A stretch of DNA of 5,280 nt from an uncultured Anaerolineae bacterium (GCA_903854805.1 CAINXK010000532.1:1-5280); one strand, 5' to 3'. Counted from the first letter of the stretch, positions 1-5,132 are shown. A program made the numbers and translations. Notes: generated from the letters alone by a model not told the origin.

Positions 1-78
1 CAGGCCTGGTTGGTTTATGCGCTCCGATCAGCCAGAGCCCAGGGAACCATCACAGCAAAGTTGTTCCCTATTATAAAC
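1..78. other. Left edge, no recognisable gene
   Basis: All frames are short and none resembles a known protein end. An inverted repeat is visible: AGGGAAC (41-47) and GTTCCCT (63-69) around a 15-base loop. On the minus strand, TATAAT (75 down to 70) lies directly beside it. It could be a minus-strand promoter with an operator for a gene beyond the left edge, but no good -35 is visible and the TATAAT abuts the terminator arm. I cannot assign a function. Confidence 0.3.
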
Positions 79-127
79 AAAAAAAGTGCGTGGCGACGCT
101 TTTGGGCATCTGCCACGCACTTTTTTT
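79..127 (-). terminator. Rho-independent terminator after clpP, potentially bidirectional
   Basis: A perfect 9-bp stem, GTGCGTGGC (86-94) with GCCACGCAC (112-120), encloses a 17-base loop. The stem is flanked by seven A on the left (79-85) and seven T on the right (121-127). Read on the minus strand, the hairpin lies about 10 bases past the clpP stop codon and is followed by a U-run, so it should end clpP transcription. The symmetrical A/T flanks mean it could also stop transcripts arriving on the plus strand. It makes clpP the last, probably only, gene of its transcript. Confidence 0.9.
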
Positions 128-137
128 AAATTCGGGT

Positions 138-740
138 TTACTTCTTTTCGGGAACTTGTAATACCTGGTCTACCAGGCCGTAGGCTACAGCCTGTTGGGC
201 ATCAAGATAGTAATCGCGATCTAGATCGCGTTCAATGATCTCAAGCGGTTGACCCGTATGCTTGGCCATGACACCGTTTAGCAGGGCTTTCAGTCGCATG
301 ATCTGCTTGGCCTGGATCTCGATATCCGTCGCCTGTCCTTGTGCTCCACCAAGTGGTTGGTGCATATGGATGGTGGCGTTTGGAAGCGCAAAGCGGCGCC
401 CCTTGGTGCCTGCGGTGAGCAGAACAGTACCGAAGGAAGCTGTGACGCCAACTGCCACGGTGCTGATCGGATTGCTGATCATCTGCATGGTGTCATATAT
501 CGCCAGGCCGGCATAGATTACGCCACCGGGCGAGTTGATATACATTTGAATTTCTTTTTCGGGGTCTTCATGGTTCAGGAATAAAAGTTGGGCCACAATA
601 ACATTAGCCACCTGGTCATCGATTCCTGTACCGAGAAAGATAATGCGCTCTTTGAGCAAGAGCGAGTAGATATCGTAAGCGCGCTCGCCTCGACCGGACG
701 ATTCAACTACCATTGGAACAAGATTATTAAAATTGGACAT
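138..740 (-). CDS. clpP: ATP-dependent Clp protease proteolytic subunit ClpP
   Basis: This is the serine protease subunit of the cytoplasmic Clp protease. By family knowledge it forms a double-heptamer chamber that degrades proteins unfolded by ClpX, ClpA or ClpC. The protein is 200 residues, the normal length, and complete. The catalytic triad is intact: Ser102 in [11 protein letters not shown], His127 in MHQPLGG and Asp176 in [12 protein letters not shown], with the same spacings as E. coli ClpP. YINSPGG (67-73) and the [14 protein letters not shown] handle region (131-144) are also typical. I chose the ATG at 740 over the in-frame ATG at 770, because a strong ribosome binding site lies 7 bases before 740 and the longer version would translate through it. 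No clpX or tig is beside it and a terminator follows directly, so it appears monocistronic. The GVTASFG variant is one I associate with Chloroflexota. Confidence 0.97.
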   Translation of the reverse strand: MSNFNNLVPMVVESSGRGERAYDIYSLLLKERIIFLGTGIDDQVANVIVAQLLFLNHEDPEKEIQMYINSPGGVIYAGLAIYDTMQMISNPISTVAVGVTASFGTVLLTAGTKGRRFALPNATIHMHQPLGGAQGQATDIEIQAKQIMRLKALLNGVMAKHTGQPLEIIERDLDRDYYLDAQQAVAYGLVDQVLQVPEKK

Positions 741-747
741 TATAAGG

Positions 748-755
748 CTCCTCCT
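748..755 (-). promoter_or_regulatory. clpP ribosome binding site
   Basis: On the minus strand this reads AGGAGGAG, a near-ideal Shine-Dalgarno sequence, with a 7-base spacer to the ATG at 740. It fixes the clpP start and rules out the ATG 30 bases upstream. Confidence 0.9.
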
Positions 756-769
756 AATCAGTTGCGTCA

Positions 770-775
770 ATCATA
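770..775 (-). promoter_or_regulatory. Possible clpP -10 box
   Basis: The minus strand reads TATGAT here, 4 of 6 or better against the TATAAT consensus, about 30 bases before the clpP start. A 17-base spacer puts the -35 over the palindrome at 793-809, where there is no good TTGACA match. If this is the promoter, it probably depends on, or is blocked by, a factor bound at the palindrome. Other promoters further upstream are possible. Confidence 0.3.
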
Positions 776-792
776 ATCGTTTTGTGTTGGAA

Positions 793-809
793 TTACATTA
801 AAAATGTAA
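793..809. promoter_or_regulatory. Operator-like palindrome between clpP and pilin 1
   Basis: TTACATT (793-799) and AATGTAA (803-809) form perfect 7-base half-sites with a 3-base spacer, a shape typical of a site for a dimeric regulator. It lies about 53 bases before the clpP start and overlaps the -35 position of the candidate clpP promoter. It does not match CIRCE (HrcA) or the CtsR heptamer repeats. The regulator is unknown. Confidence 0.45.
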
Positions 810-874
810 CGGAGAAATATTTGGGACGCGGTAACCTGGACGAGATAGACAAAATTCGGAGATAAATTTGGGAC
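810..874. repeat. Imperfect 18-base direct repeat pair
   Basis: CGGAGAAATATTTGGGAC (810-827) and CGGAGATAAATTTGGGAC (857-874) match at 16 of 18 positions and start 47 bases apart. They lie in the spacer between clpP and pilin 1, upstream of both. Tandem binding sites for a regulator are one reading, and a small local duplication is another. No copy was seen upstream of pilin 2. Confidence 0.5.
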
Positions 875-923
875 TGCTTGGGAAAATCTGCTATCGACAG
901 TGATGATCCTTGTGAAAACGTTT

Positions 924-977
924 TGTTAAGTAAATGCAAAGTGCTGGCATTGCTTTTTTTTTGTAAATATATATAAT
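924..977 (+). promoter_or_regulatory. Pilin 1 promoter with conserved upstream box
   Basis: A 16-base box, TGTTAAGTAAATGCAA (924-939), is repeated exactly before pilin 2. Ten bases later comes a weak -35, TTGCTT (950-955), then a 16-base spacer containing nine consecutive T, then a perfect -10, TATAAT (972-977). The expected start of transcription is near 983-985. The box position, just upstream of -35, fits an activator site or an upstream promoter element. Confidence 0.7.
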
Positions 978-982
978 ATAGT

Positions 983-1008
983 AGTAACTCATTCTCAAGG
1001 AAAGGAGG
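983..1008 (+). promoter_or_regulatory. Pilin 1 leader and ribosome binding site
   Basis: AGTAA (983-987) and CATTCTCAAGGAAAGGAG (990-1007) recur at identical offsets in the pilin 2 leader. AAAGGAGG (1001-1008) is a strong Shine-Dalgarno sequence 8 bases before the ATG. Exact conservation upstream of the Shine-Dalgarno itself suggests a role for the leader beyond ribosome binding, for example in mRNA stability. Confidence 0.7.
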
Positions 1009-1016
1009 AAAAACCC

Positions 1017-1163
1017 ATGTTATTTTCGCTTAAAGAACGCGGTCAGGGTATGGTTGAGTACGCATTAATTCTTGTTTTAGTTGCTATTGTTGTCATCGCA
1101 GCATTGACAATTCTTGGCCCGCTGGTTGGAAATATCTTCAGTACCATTAACGCCAGCCTCTAA
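1017..1163 (+). CDS. Flp-type (type IVb) prepilin, copy 1
   Basis: This gene encodes a 48-residue major-pilin-like protein of the Flp family. By family knowledge such proteins are cut by a TadV-type prepilin peptidase and assembled into thin Tad/Flp adhesion pili at the cell surface. The short positive leader MLFSLKERG ends in Gly9. Cleavage there gives mature QGMVEYALIL..., with Glu14 at +5 and Tyr15 at +6, exactly the Flp G/XXXXEY rule. A hydrophobic helix (about 16-33) follows, then LGPLVGNIFSTINASL. The mature protein would be 39 residues. The gene is flanked by its own promoter, a strong ribosome binding site and a terminator, so it is monocistronic, and no tad assembly genes are in the window. 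From residue 4 on, the protein is identical to that of copy 2 downstream. It was found by reading the sequence, being too short for common ORF cut-offs. Confidence 0.93.
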   Translation: MLFSLKERGQGMVEYALILVLVAIVVIAALTILGPLVGNIFSTINASL

Positions 1164-1184
1164 TATCCTTGTATCACTATTGAG

Positions 1185-1216
1185 CAACCTGCCCGTTTGG
1201 GTGGGTTGTTTTTTTT
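1185..1216 (+). terminator. Rho-independent terminator of pilin 1
   Basis: A 10-bp stem (1185-1194 with 1199-1208, including two adjacent G-T wobble pairs) has a GTTT loop and is followed by eight T (1209-1216). It starts 22 bases after the pilin stop codon. Its arms, AACCTGCCC and GGGTGGGTT, resemble those of the pilin 2 terminator. Confidence 0.93.
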
Positions 1217-1555
1217 AATGATCTGGAATGCGATTTTACTATTAGCTTATACCCTTCCCAGGTTCTTTCCGCAATTCTTTATTTCCTTTTTTGCAGCTTG
1301 GAACCAGCCCTGTGTTGCTTCATGTGCATGCGAAAGCACTGGCATTTGTGGATTAGCATTCTGAGAAGCCAGGCTTTTACAAGCGTTTTACCTGGAGAAT
1401 TTCGATAAACCACTCGAACTCGATGACGATTATTTTCTCAGAGATCCGCCTGAAATGCAATTATTTACGTATTGCACCTGATTTATCCGCAAAATTCCAA
1501 TTTTCTCATCAGCAGTGATCATTTTTCGACTTTTTCCCTGATTCTGACGAATAAA
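1217..1555. other. Spacer between the two pilin units, no gene seen
   Basis: About 340 bases, AT-rich in places, with stops in every frame. The longest ATG frame (1218, 48 codons) starts in the terminator T-tract without a ribosome binding site and is not credible. I see no RNA gene, no strong hairpin and no convincing similarity to the spacer upstream of pilin 1 beyond the shared box that begins at 1556. Confidence 0.5.
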
Positions 1556-1611
1556 TGTTAAGTAAATGCAAGGTTTAAGGGGTTGGAATTTACAAAAGGT
1601 GTGTGTATAAT
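1556..1611 (+). promoter_or_regulatory. Pilin 2 promoter with conserved upstream box
   Basis: The box TGTTAAGTAAATGCAA (1556-1571) is identical to that before pilin 1. Eleven bases later comes TTGGAA (1583-1588), a 17-base spacer and a perfect TATAAT (1606-1611). This is a better housekeeping-sigma promoter than that of copy 1, so copy 2 may be the more strongly expressed gene. Transcription probably starts near 1617-1619. Confidence 0.75.
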
Positions 1612-1616
1612 AAGAA

Positions 1617-1641
1617 AGTAATACATTCTCAAGGAAAGGAG
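1617..1641 (+). promoter_or_regulatory. Pilin 2 leader and ribosome binding site
   Basis: AGTAA (1617-1621) and CATTCTCAAGGAAAGGAG (1624-1641) match the pilin 1 leader exactly, and the -10 to CATTCTC distance is 12 bases in both. AAAGGAG (1635-1641) lies 10 bases before the first of two tandem ATG codons, which favours the first (1652) over the second (1655). Confidence 0.7.
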
Positions 1642-1651
1642 AAAAACAATC

Positions 1652-1798
1652 ATGATGCTTTCACTTAAAGAACGTGGTCAGGGAATGGTCGAATACGCGT
1701 TAATCCTCGTGCTCGTTGCTATCGTCGTTATCGCTGCGTTGACAATTCTTGGCCCGTTAGTCGGAAATATTTTCAGCACAATTAATGCAAGCCTGTAA
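1652..1798 (+). CDS. Flp-type (type IVb) prepilin, copy 2
   Basis: This 48-residue prepilin is nearly identical to copy 1: the leader is MMLSLKERG instead of MLFSLKERG, and everything from residue 4 onward is the same. The predicted cleavage after Gly9 gives the same 39-residue mature pilin (QGMVEYALIL..., Glu +5, Tyr +6). At DNA level, 23 of the 45 codons of the identical stretch differ, all synonymously. This points to an old duplication held constant by selection on the protein, rather than a recent copy. It has its own promoter, leader and terminator and is convergent with the helicase-like gene. A start at the second ATG (1655) would remove one leader residue only. The pilin role is inferred from the motif; the assembly machinery must be encoded elsewhere. 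Confidence 0.93.
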   Translation: MMLSLKERGQGMVEYALILVLVAIVVIAALTILGPLVGNIFSTINASL

Positions 1799-1818
1799 TT
1801 TCTTCGTTTTTTTTTTAT

Positions 1819-1855
1819 AATAAAGAACCTGTCCTTTGGGCAGGTTCTTTATTTT
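1819..1855 (+). terminator. Terminator of pilin 2, overlapping the helicase stop codon
   Basis: A long hairpin pairs 1819-1831 with 1841-1853 (13 bp). Three further inner pairs (1832-1834 with 1838-1840, one of them a T-G wobble) leave a 3-base loop. The descending arm runs into TTCTTTATTTT, serving as the U-rich end of the plus-strand transcript. Ten T (1807-1816) precede it, but on the minus strand the sequence after the stem is A-rich, so it should work poorly for the helicase transcript. The helicase stop codon (1849-1851) lies inside the stem. Confidence 0.8.
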
Positions 1856-3939
1856 GCCTGCAGCACTTGCTGAAAGGTTCTAATTAAAATCCCGCGTTGT
1901 TCGTAACCGCTTTCGCTGATATCGGTCAGACCCAGATAGACTTTGCCCCGACAGCGGTGCAGCAGACCTGTTAATAATCGCGCCAGAGCTGCGTTGTTGG
2001 CTTCCACTTCGTTGGCATCAGTCCAGCGCTGACCTGTGATCCAGTGGCGGGAAAGTACGTAAGGATGTGTCAGCGGTTGAAAAAGGCGCTCATACCAGCC
2101 ACTTGAACCGGCATCCAGCCAAAATTGGATTGTCACAGGCTGATTACTCATCAGAAAAGTATGGGCCGGAGCAAGCAGCACGGCATCCTGTGGTTTGTTG
2201 ACCCAGGCCGAGACGTACTGTGCAGCGATGACACCGTCCTTGAGCATCGCGATATACTCTTTTCCAATGTCAATTTGAACAGTTTGATCAAGGGTCGGTT
2301 CCATCGCCCAACGGAATTTTTGTACAGATTCGATCAGGTTTGCCGCCACTCTGGCAGCATCGAGGTTGCTGTGAAAGCCGAATCCGGGCTGAGAGAGGAT
2401 TTCGCCGAACAACCTGCGCAGAAAATGGTCCAGCGGTTGGGGTTCTTCATGAGAATACGCTTCGAGCCAATTTCTTAATTCCACGTAAAGTGAGCCAAAT
2501 AAATAAGTAATCCGTTCTTGCATATCTGGTTTTATCGCTTCGAAAGGGGAAAGCGATAAGTCTTTTGGCCTGTAAACAATTTCTGTCAACAGTTGGGCTC
2601 GCACGAGATCCATATTTTCAATGGATTGAACAAGCGCATGCGCCATATCGTATTTGACCGGATGGATTTCCCAACCTGGGTGTGCCAGTGCCGCCAGCGT
2701 CAGCAAGCATTGGCTGGCCGGCTCATCCCGGAGTGAGCGTGAAGGCCGGTGTGAACGAGCCGGAATGCCGCGCGTCTCCAGTCGGTCCATAAGCGAAAAT
2801 CGTAGCGCGTCACTCAGGTAGGGGGCCAAAACAACAATTTCGGATGGCGAAATTTGATCTTCCTTGACCAGACGTTCAATTTCAGCTGCTGTGGCGTCCA
2901 GCATTTCCGGGTAAAACCTGGAAGTGATGAAAGCCAGAACATGATCGAGATTCTCGGCCATCAATGGGATTGTTTCCCGGGTTCGATCAGGCGTGATCAC
3001 TTTGGCAAGGGAATTCGCAAGGTATACTAGGTCAGGATTGTCCACGAACGATTCGCTAAATTCTATGGATGCATCACAGGAATTTTCCAATTCCTGCCCG
3101 GACTGTGGATCAGCGCCCAAGAATTGGCGGTAGCCGGCATCCTCATCAAACACAAGCAGGGCTGATTCGCATTCAGATAGCCAGTCGTTTAAGATATCAT
3201 GCGCTACAGGGATATCTTCTTCAATATTGTCATAGATGATATGGCGATACGACCGGGTTAAATAGCCACGGACGGTTGGATCGGTCCATAAGACCTTCGC
3301 AAATATTTCCAGCTGTAACGAAAAATCTAGCATATTATGTTGCAGACAATATTCGCGAAATTCGGTGGCGCAGGCTTGTACATCCTTATAAACTCGCTGT
3401 TGGGCAACTTCTCCAGCCCAGGCAGAAGTCAGTCGTTCACCAATTTCTTCGTAGGAAAAGCCAATCATTGCGGATTTATTGAGATTATCAATGATCTGGC
3501 TGCATAAACGATTTCGATCCATAACAACTGATTCAAACCAACCTTCATCCAGGTGAGGCCGGACCAGGTAGGCCATGTAATACTGCGCGGTTTCCAGGGT
3601 AAGGAAAATTGGCGGTTTCTCAGGATGAGCCACCCCGGCCATTTCGGCGGCAAGGGGCCAGAAAAGATCCAGCATGCGGCGCGCAAGCCCACCGATGGTG
3701 GCCGGGGTTATTTCACCACCAGCAGCCATCGTAGGGCTATGAATAATATTTAAATAAGGGTCCTGCAGGGTCCGTTGAGGCGTCAGGATCAGAATTTGAT
3801 CGGCGGGAACCCCGTTTCCAAGGTAGAACTTCATCCGTTCCACCGCTGCAGTTGTTTTTCCGGTACCAGCTGGTCCGCGTAAGAATATCCTGGATTGGAT
3901 GGGTGCTTCGATTACAGAGAGTTGGCTCGCAGTTAGCAT
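1849..3939 (-). CDS. Divergent UvrD/AddB-like superfamily 1 helicase, possibly without full helicase activity
   Basis: The N-terminal half reads as a superfamily 1A helicase. It has a Q-motif-like LTASQLSVIEAP (2-13), Walker A GPAGTGKTT (22-30), motif Ia ILILTPQRTL (49-58), a Walker B-like HIIYDNIEED (233-242) and a motif III-like VFDEDAGYRQFLGADP (263-278). The C-terminal half is strongly altered. I find no NYRS-type arginine near 295-300, no KGLEW-type motif V, and TDISESGYEQRG (672-683) where a TRAR-type motif VI is expected. It is shorter than AddB and shows neither its C-terminal nuclease nor a four-cysteine iron-sulfur cluster. DNA binding or repair is the likely area, but the function is unproven. 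The start is well fixed: a stop codon lies two codons upstream, and the Q-motif begins at residue 2. No good ribosome binding site precedes it. Confidence 0.8.
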   Translation of the reverse strand: MLTASQLSVIEAPIQSRIFLRGPAGTGKTTAAVERMKFYLGNGVPADQILILTPQRTLQDPYLNIIHSPTMAAGGEITPATIGGLARRMLDLFWPLAAEMAGVAHPEKPPIFLTLETAQYYMAYLVRPHLDEGWFESVVMDRNRLCSQIIDNLNKSAMIGFSYEEIGERLTSAWAGEVAQQRVYKDVQACATEFREYCLQHNMLDFSLQLEIFAKVLWTDPTVRGYLTRSYRHIIYDNIEEDIPVAHDILNDWLSECESALLVFDEDAGYRQFLGADPQSGQELENSCDASIEFSESFVDNPDLVYLANSLAKVITPDRTRETIPLMAENLDHVLAFITSRFYPEMLDATAAEIERLVKEDQISPSEIVVLAPYLSDALRFSLMDRLETRGIPARSHRPSRSLRDEPASQCLLTLAALAHPGWEIHPVKYDMAHALVQSIENMDLVRAQLLTEIVYRPKDLSLSPFEAIKPDMQERITYLFGSLYVELRNWLEAYSHEEPQPLDHFLRRLFGEILSQPGFGFHSNLDAARVAANLIESVQKFRWAMEPTLDQTVQIDIGKEYIAMLKDGVIAAQYVSAWVNKPQDAVLLAPAHTFLMSNQPVTIQFWLDAGSSGWYERLFQPLTHPYVLSRHWITGQRWTDANEVEANNAALARLLTGLLHRCRGKVYLGLTDISESGYEQRGILIRTFQQVLQAK

Positions 3940-3945
3940 ACGTCA

Positions 3946-3974
3946 AGCCTAAAGGAAAGCAATCGTTTTGTCAA
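3946..3974 (-). promoter_or_regulatory. Possible promoter giving a leaderless helicase transcript
   Basis: On the minus strand a perfect TTGACA (3974 to 3969) is followed by 17 bases and then a weak -10, TAGGCT (3951 to 3946). The -10 ends six bases before the ATG at 3939, so transcription would start at or next to the start codon, leaving no room for a ribosome binding site. The alternative is read-through from the hydrolase gene 77 bases upstream. Confidence 0.4.
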
Positions 3975-4016
3975 TCGGAACAAACTGCATGGATGGGACG
4001 GCATGTGAGAAAAGTC

Positions 4017-4685
4017 CTAACCCAGGTTTTTTTGAAAGAATTTTGTCACTCGTTCCCAGGCATCTTTGGATGCTTCAGGGATGTACACGCTTGTATCGCT
4101 ATCCCGGAAAAAAGCGTGCCCTGAGTTGGGATAAACGATGATTTCATGTTCTACCCCGATCTCGTCAAGCAGGATATCGAACTGTTCAACCGTACCGACA
4201 GGAATGGATACATCCTGGTCGCCGAATAAGCCGAGCACCGGGCATTTGATTGCGCCGAGCTGGTCGAAAATATTTTGCATCCCGCCACCATAGAATGTGC
4301 AGATCGCATCCACTGGGCGCTTGATACCAAGCGTGAGCGACATGCGCCCACCGAAACAAAAGCCAACGCTACCGATTTTCCCGTTGCATTTCGGGTCAGT
4401 TTTCAGAGCATCGAAGAGTTGTTGCAGATCGGCTGGTGCGCTAGTAGCATATTTTTGGACCAATGCCAGCGCTGTTTGGCCATCCCCTAGTGGGGCAAGT
4501 TCCCCGTGATACAGGTCAGGCGAAAAAGCCAGGTAACCAATGGCAGCGAAGCGATCAGCAATCGATTTGGTTTGAGCATCCAGCCCCCACCATTCCTGGA
4601 TGACGATGACAGCCGGCCATGGGCCGGTATTGGACGGAAGGGCAAGATAACCAGCAATTTGACCAATTTCAGTATTTGTACCCAT
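4017..4685 (-). CDS. Dienelactone hydrolase family alpha/beta hydrolase
   Basis: This 222-residue cytoplasmic protein is a full-length single-domain dienelactone hydrolase relative; it shows no signal peptide. Family members hydrolyse esters or lactones using a Cys-Asp-His triad. Visible here are Cys110 in GFCFGG (108-113), Asp158 in FGDQDVSIP and His190 in NSGHAFF. The Cys-Asp spacing (48 residues) equals that of the classical enzyme, and the Asp-His spacing differs by one. The conserved Glu31 in IQEWWGLD is also present. The ATG at 4685 has AAGGAG five bases upstream. The gene lies upstream of the helicase-like gene on the same strand (77-base gap, no clear terminator), so they may be partly co-transcribed. 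The natural substrate cannot be deduced: no aromatic-degradation genes are nearby, and many members of this family are general carboxylesterases. Confidence 0.92.
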   Translation of the reverse strand: MGTNTEIGQIAGYLALPSNTGPWPAVIVIQEWWGLDAQTKSIADRFAAIGYLAFSPDLYHGELAPLGDGQTALALVQKYATSAPADLQQLFDALKTDPKCNGKIGSVGFCFGGRMSLTLGIKRPVDAICTFYGGGMQNIFDQLGAIKCPVLGLFGDQDVSIPVGTVEQFDILLDEIGVEHEIIVYPNSGHAFFRDSDTSVYIPEASKDAWERVTKFFQKNLG

Positions 4686-4709
4686 ATAATCTCCTTGATA
4701 AGTATGTCA

Positions 4710-4738
4710 AGAGTATCGAAGATTGATGTGTTTGTCAA
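4710..4738 (-). promoter_or_regulatory. Probable promoter of the dienelactone hydrolase gene
   Basis: On the minus strand a perfect TTGACA (4738 to 4733) is followed by a 17-base spacer and a weak -10, TACTCT (4715 to 4710). Transcription would begin near 4703, leaving a leader of about 18 bases that holds the AAGGAG ribosome binding site (4696 to 4691). A second TTGACA (4710 to 4705) is too close to the gene to serve. Confidence 0.5.
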
Positions 4739-4740
4739 CA

Positions 4741-5120
4741 CCGAAATAATCTGGGTGTGTGCTCTAAAGTTTCGGGAACCTCAGCCCAGCTTCAGCTTGG
4801 AATTGAAATATCTTGGTTTGACCGAACTGAGTTCGGCTGCCTGCCAACCGCCCGGATTTTTATGCCGCCCGGAAACAGCAGGGAATTGAGTCGCCCTGGG
4901 TGGAAAAGGCCGGTCTCGCTCTGCATACTTCCATCAGAGATAACTATCCCGCTGCCACGGCGCATCGATCGATCTCTTCTATTCAAATTCCCCGTGGCAA
5001 CGGAATGGGGCAAGGGTCTTGAAAACCCATCATGCCATCCTGAGCTTATTCTTTCCGAAATAATAGGCCACAACCATGATCTTGATGAGATCATGGCTAT
5101 ATTTTAGGCCTGTTTGTCAC
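4741..5120. other. Long divergent spacer rich in small inverted repeats, no gene recognised
   Basis: The spacer between the hydrolase and tsaD is about 550 bases, long for this window. Open frames exist on both strands (plus 4757-5107, minus 4792-5094), but they overlap each other and lack a ribosome binding site or any recognisable domain. Visible structures are CTGGG/CCCAG (4751-4755, 4785-4789), CCGAACT-G-AGTTCGG (4822-4836), a CCGCCCGGA direct repeat (4848-4856, 4865-4873), CTCTG/CAGAG (4919-4923, 4935-4939), TGCCACGG/CCGTGGCA (4953-4960, 4992-4999) and GGGT/ACCC (5014-5017, 5025-5028). I do not recognise RNase P RNA, tmRNA, SRP RNA or a tRNA. An unknown structured RNA or a decayed gene is possible. 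Confidence 0.4.
5074..5096. repeat. Perfect 9-bp inverted repeat upstream of tsaD
   Basis: CCATGATCT (5074-5082) and AGATCATGG (5088-5096) flank a 5-base loop. On the plus strand it is followed by CTATATTTT, only a weak U-tract, so it could be a poor terminator protecting tsaD from upstream transcription or a regulator site about 60 bases before the tsaD -10. Confidence 0.6.
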
Positions 5121-5132
5121 AGGGCGTATGGC

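Larger units (their letters stand above)
924..1853 (+). repeat. Tandem duplication of a complete pilin transcription unit
   Basis: Unit 1 (924-1216) and unit 2 (1556-1853) share the same order and nearly the same spacing: 16-base box, -35/-10, AGTAA and CATTCTC leader, 48-codon gene, and a hairpin 21-22 bases after the stop. Non-coding parts between these elements have diverged, leaving the functional elements conserved. Confidence 0.8.

Noticed and set aside
1..78. tRNA or end of a protein gene at the left edge
   Set aside because: No TTCGA-type T-loop or acceptor stem fits, and none of the short open frames resembles a known C-terminus.
741..770. Longer clpP start at 770 (adds [10 protein letters not shown])
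   Set aside because: The extension would translate through the near-perfect ribosome binding site at 748-755, and ClpP homologues begin near [12 protein letters not shown].
943..956. Sigma-54-like TGGC...TTGC sequence before pilin 1
   Set aside because: The GG and GC dinucleotides are only 4 bases apart instead of 10, and a perfect TATAAT is present nearby.
1218..1364. 48-codon hydrophobic ATG frame in the spacer between the pilins
   Set aside because: It begins inside the T-tract of the pilin 1 terminator, has no ribosome binding site and resembles nothing known.
2125..2478. Plus-strand 117-codon open frame within the helicase gene
   Set aside because: It lies wholly opposite a well-supported coding gene and has no recognisable content, so it is a shadow frame.
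3996..4017. Possible terminator between the hydrolase and helicase genes (GGAC/GTCC)
   Set aside because: The stem is only 4 bp and no U-tract follows on the minus strand.
4792..5094. Minus-strand 100-codon open frame in the same spacer
   Set aside because: No recognisable domain or ribosome binding site; it lies over the inverted repeats and competes with the plus-strand frame.
4757..5107. Plus-strand 116-codon open frame upstream of tsaD
   Set aside because: No ribosome binding site, no recognisable motif, scattered rare codons (AGG, ATA), and an overlapping minus-strand open frame of similar length. Both are likely chance.
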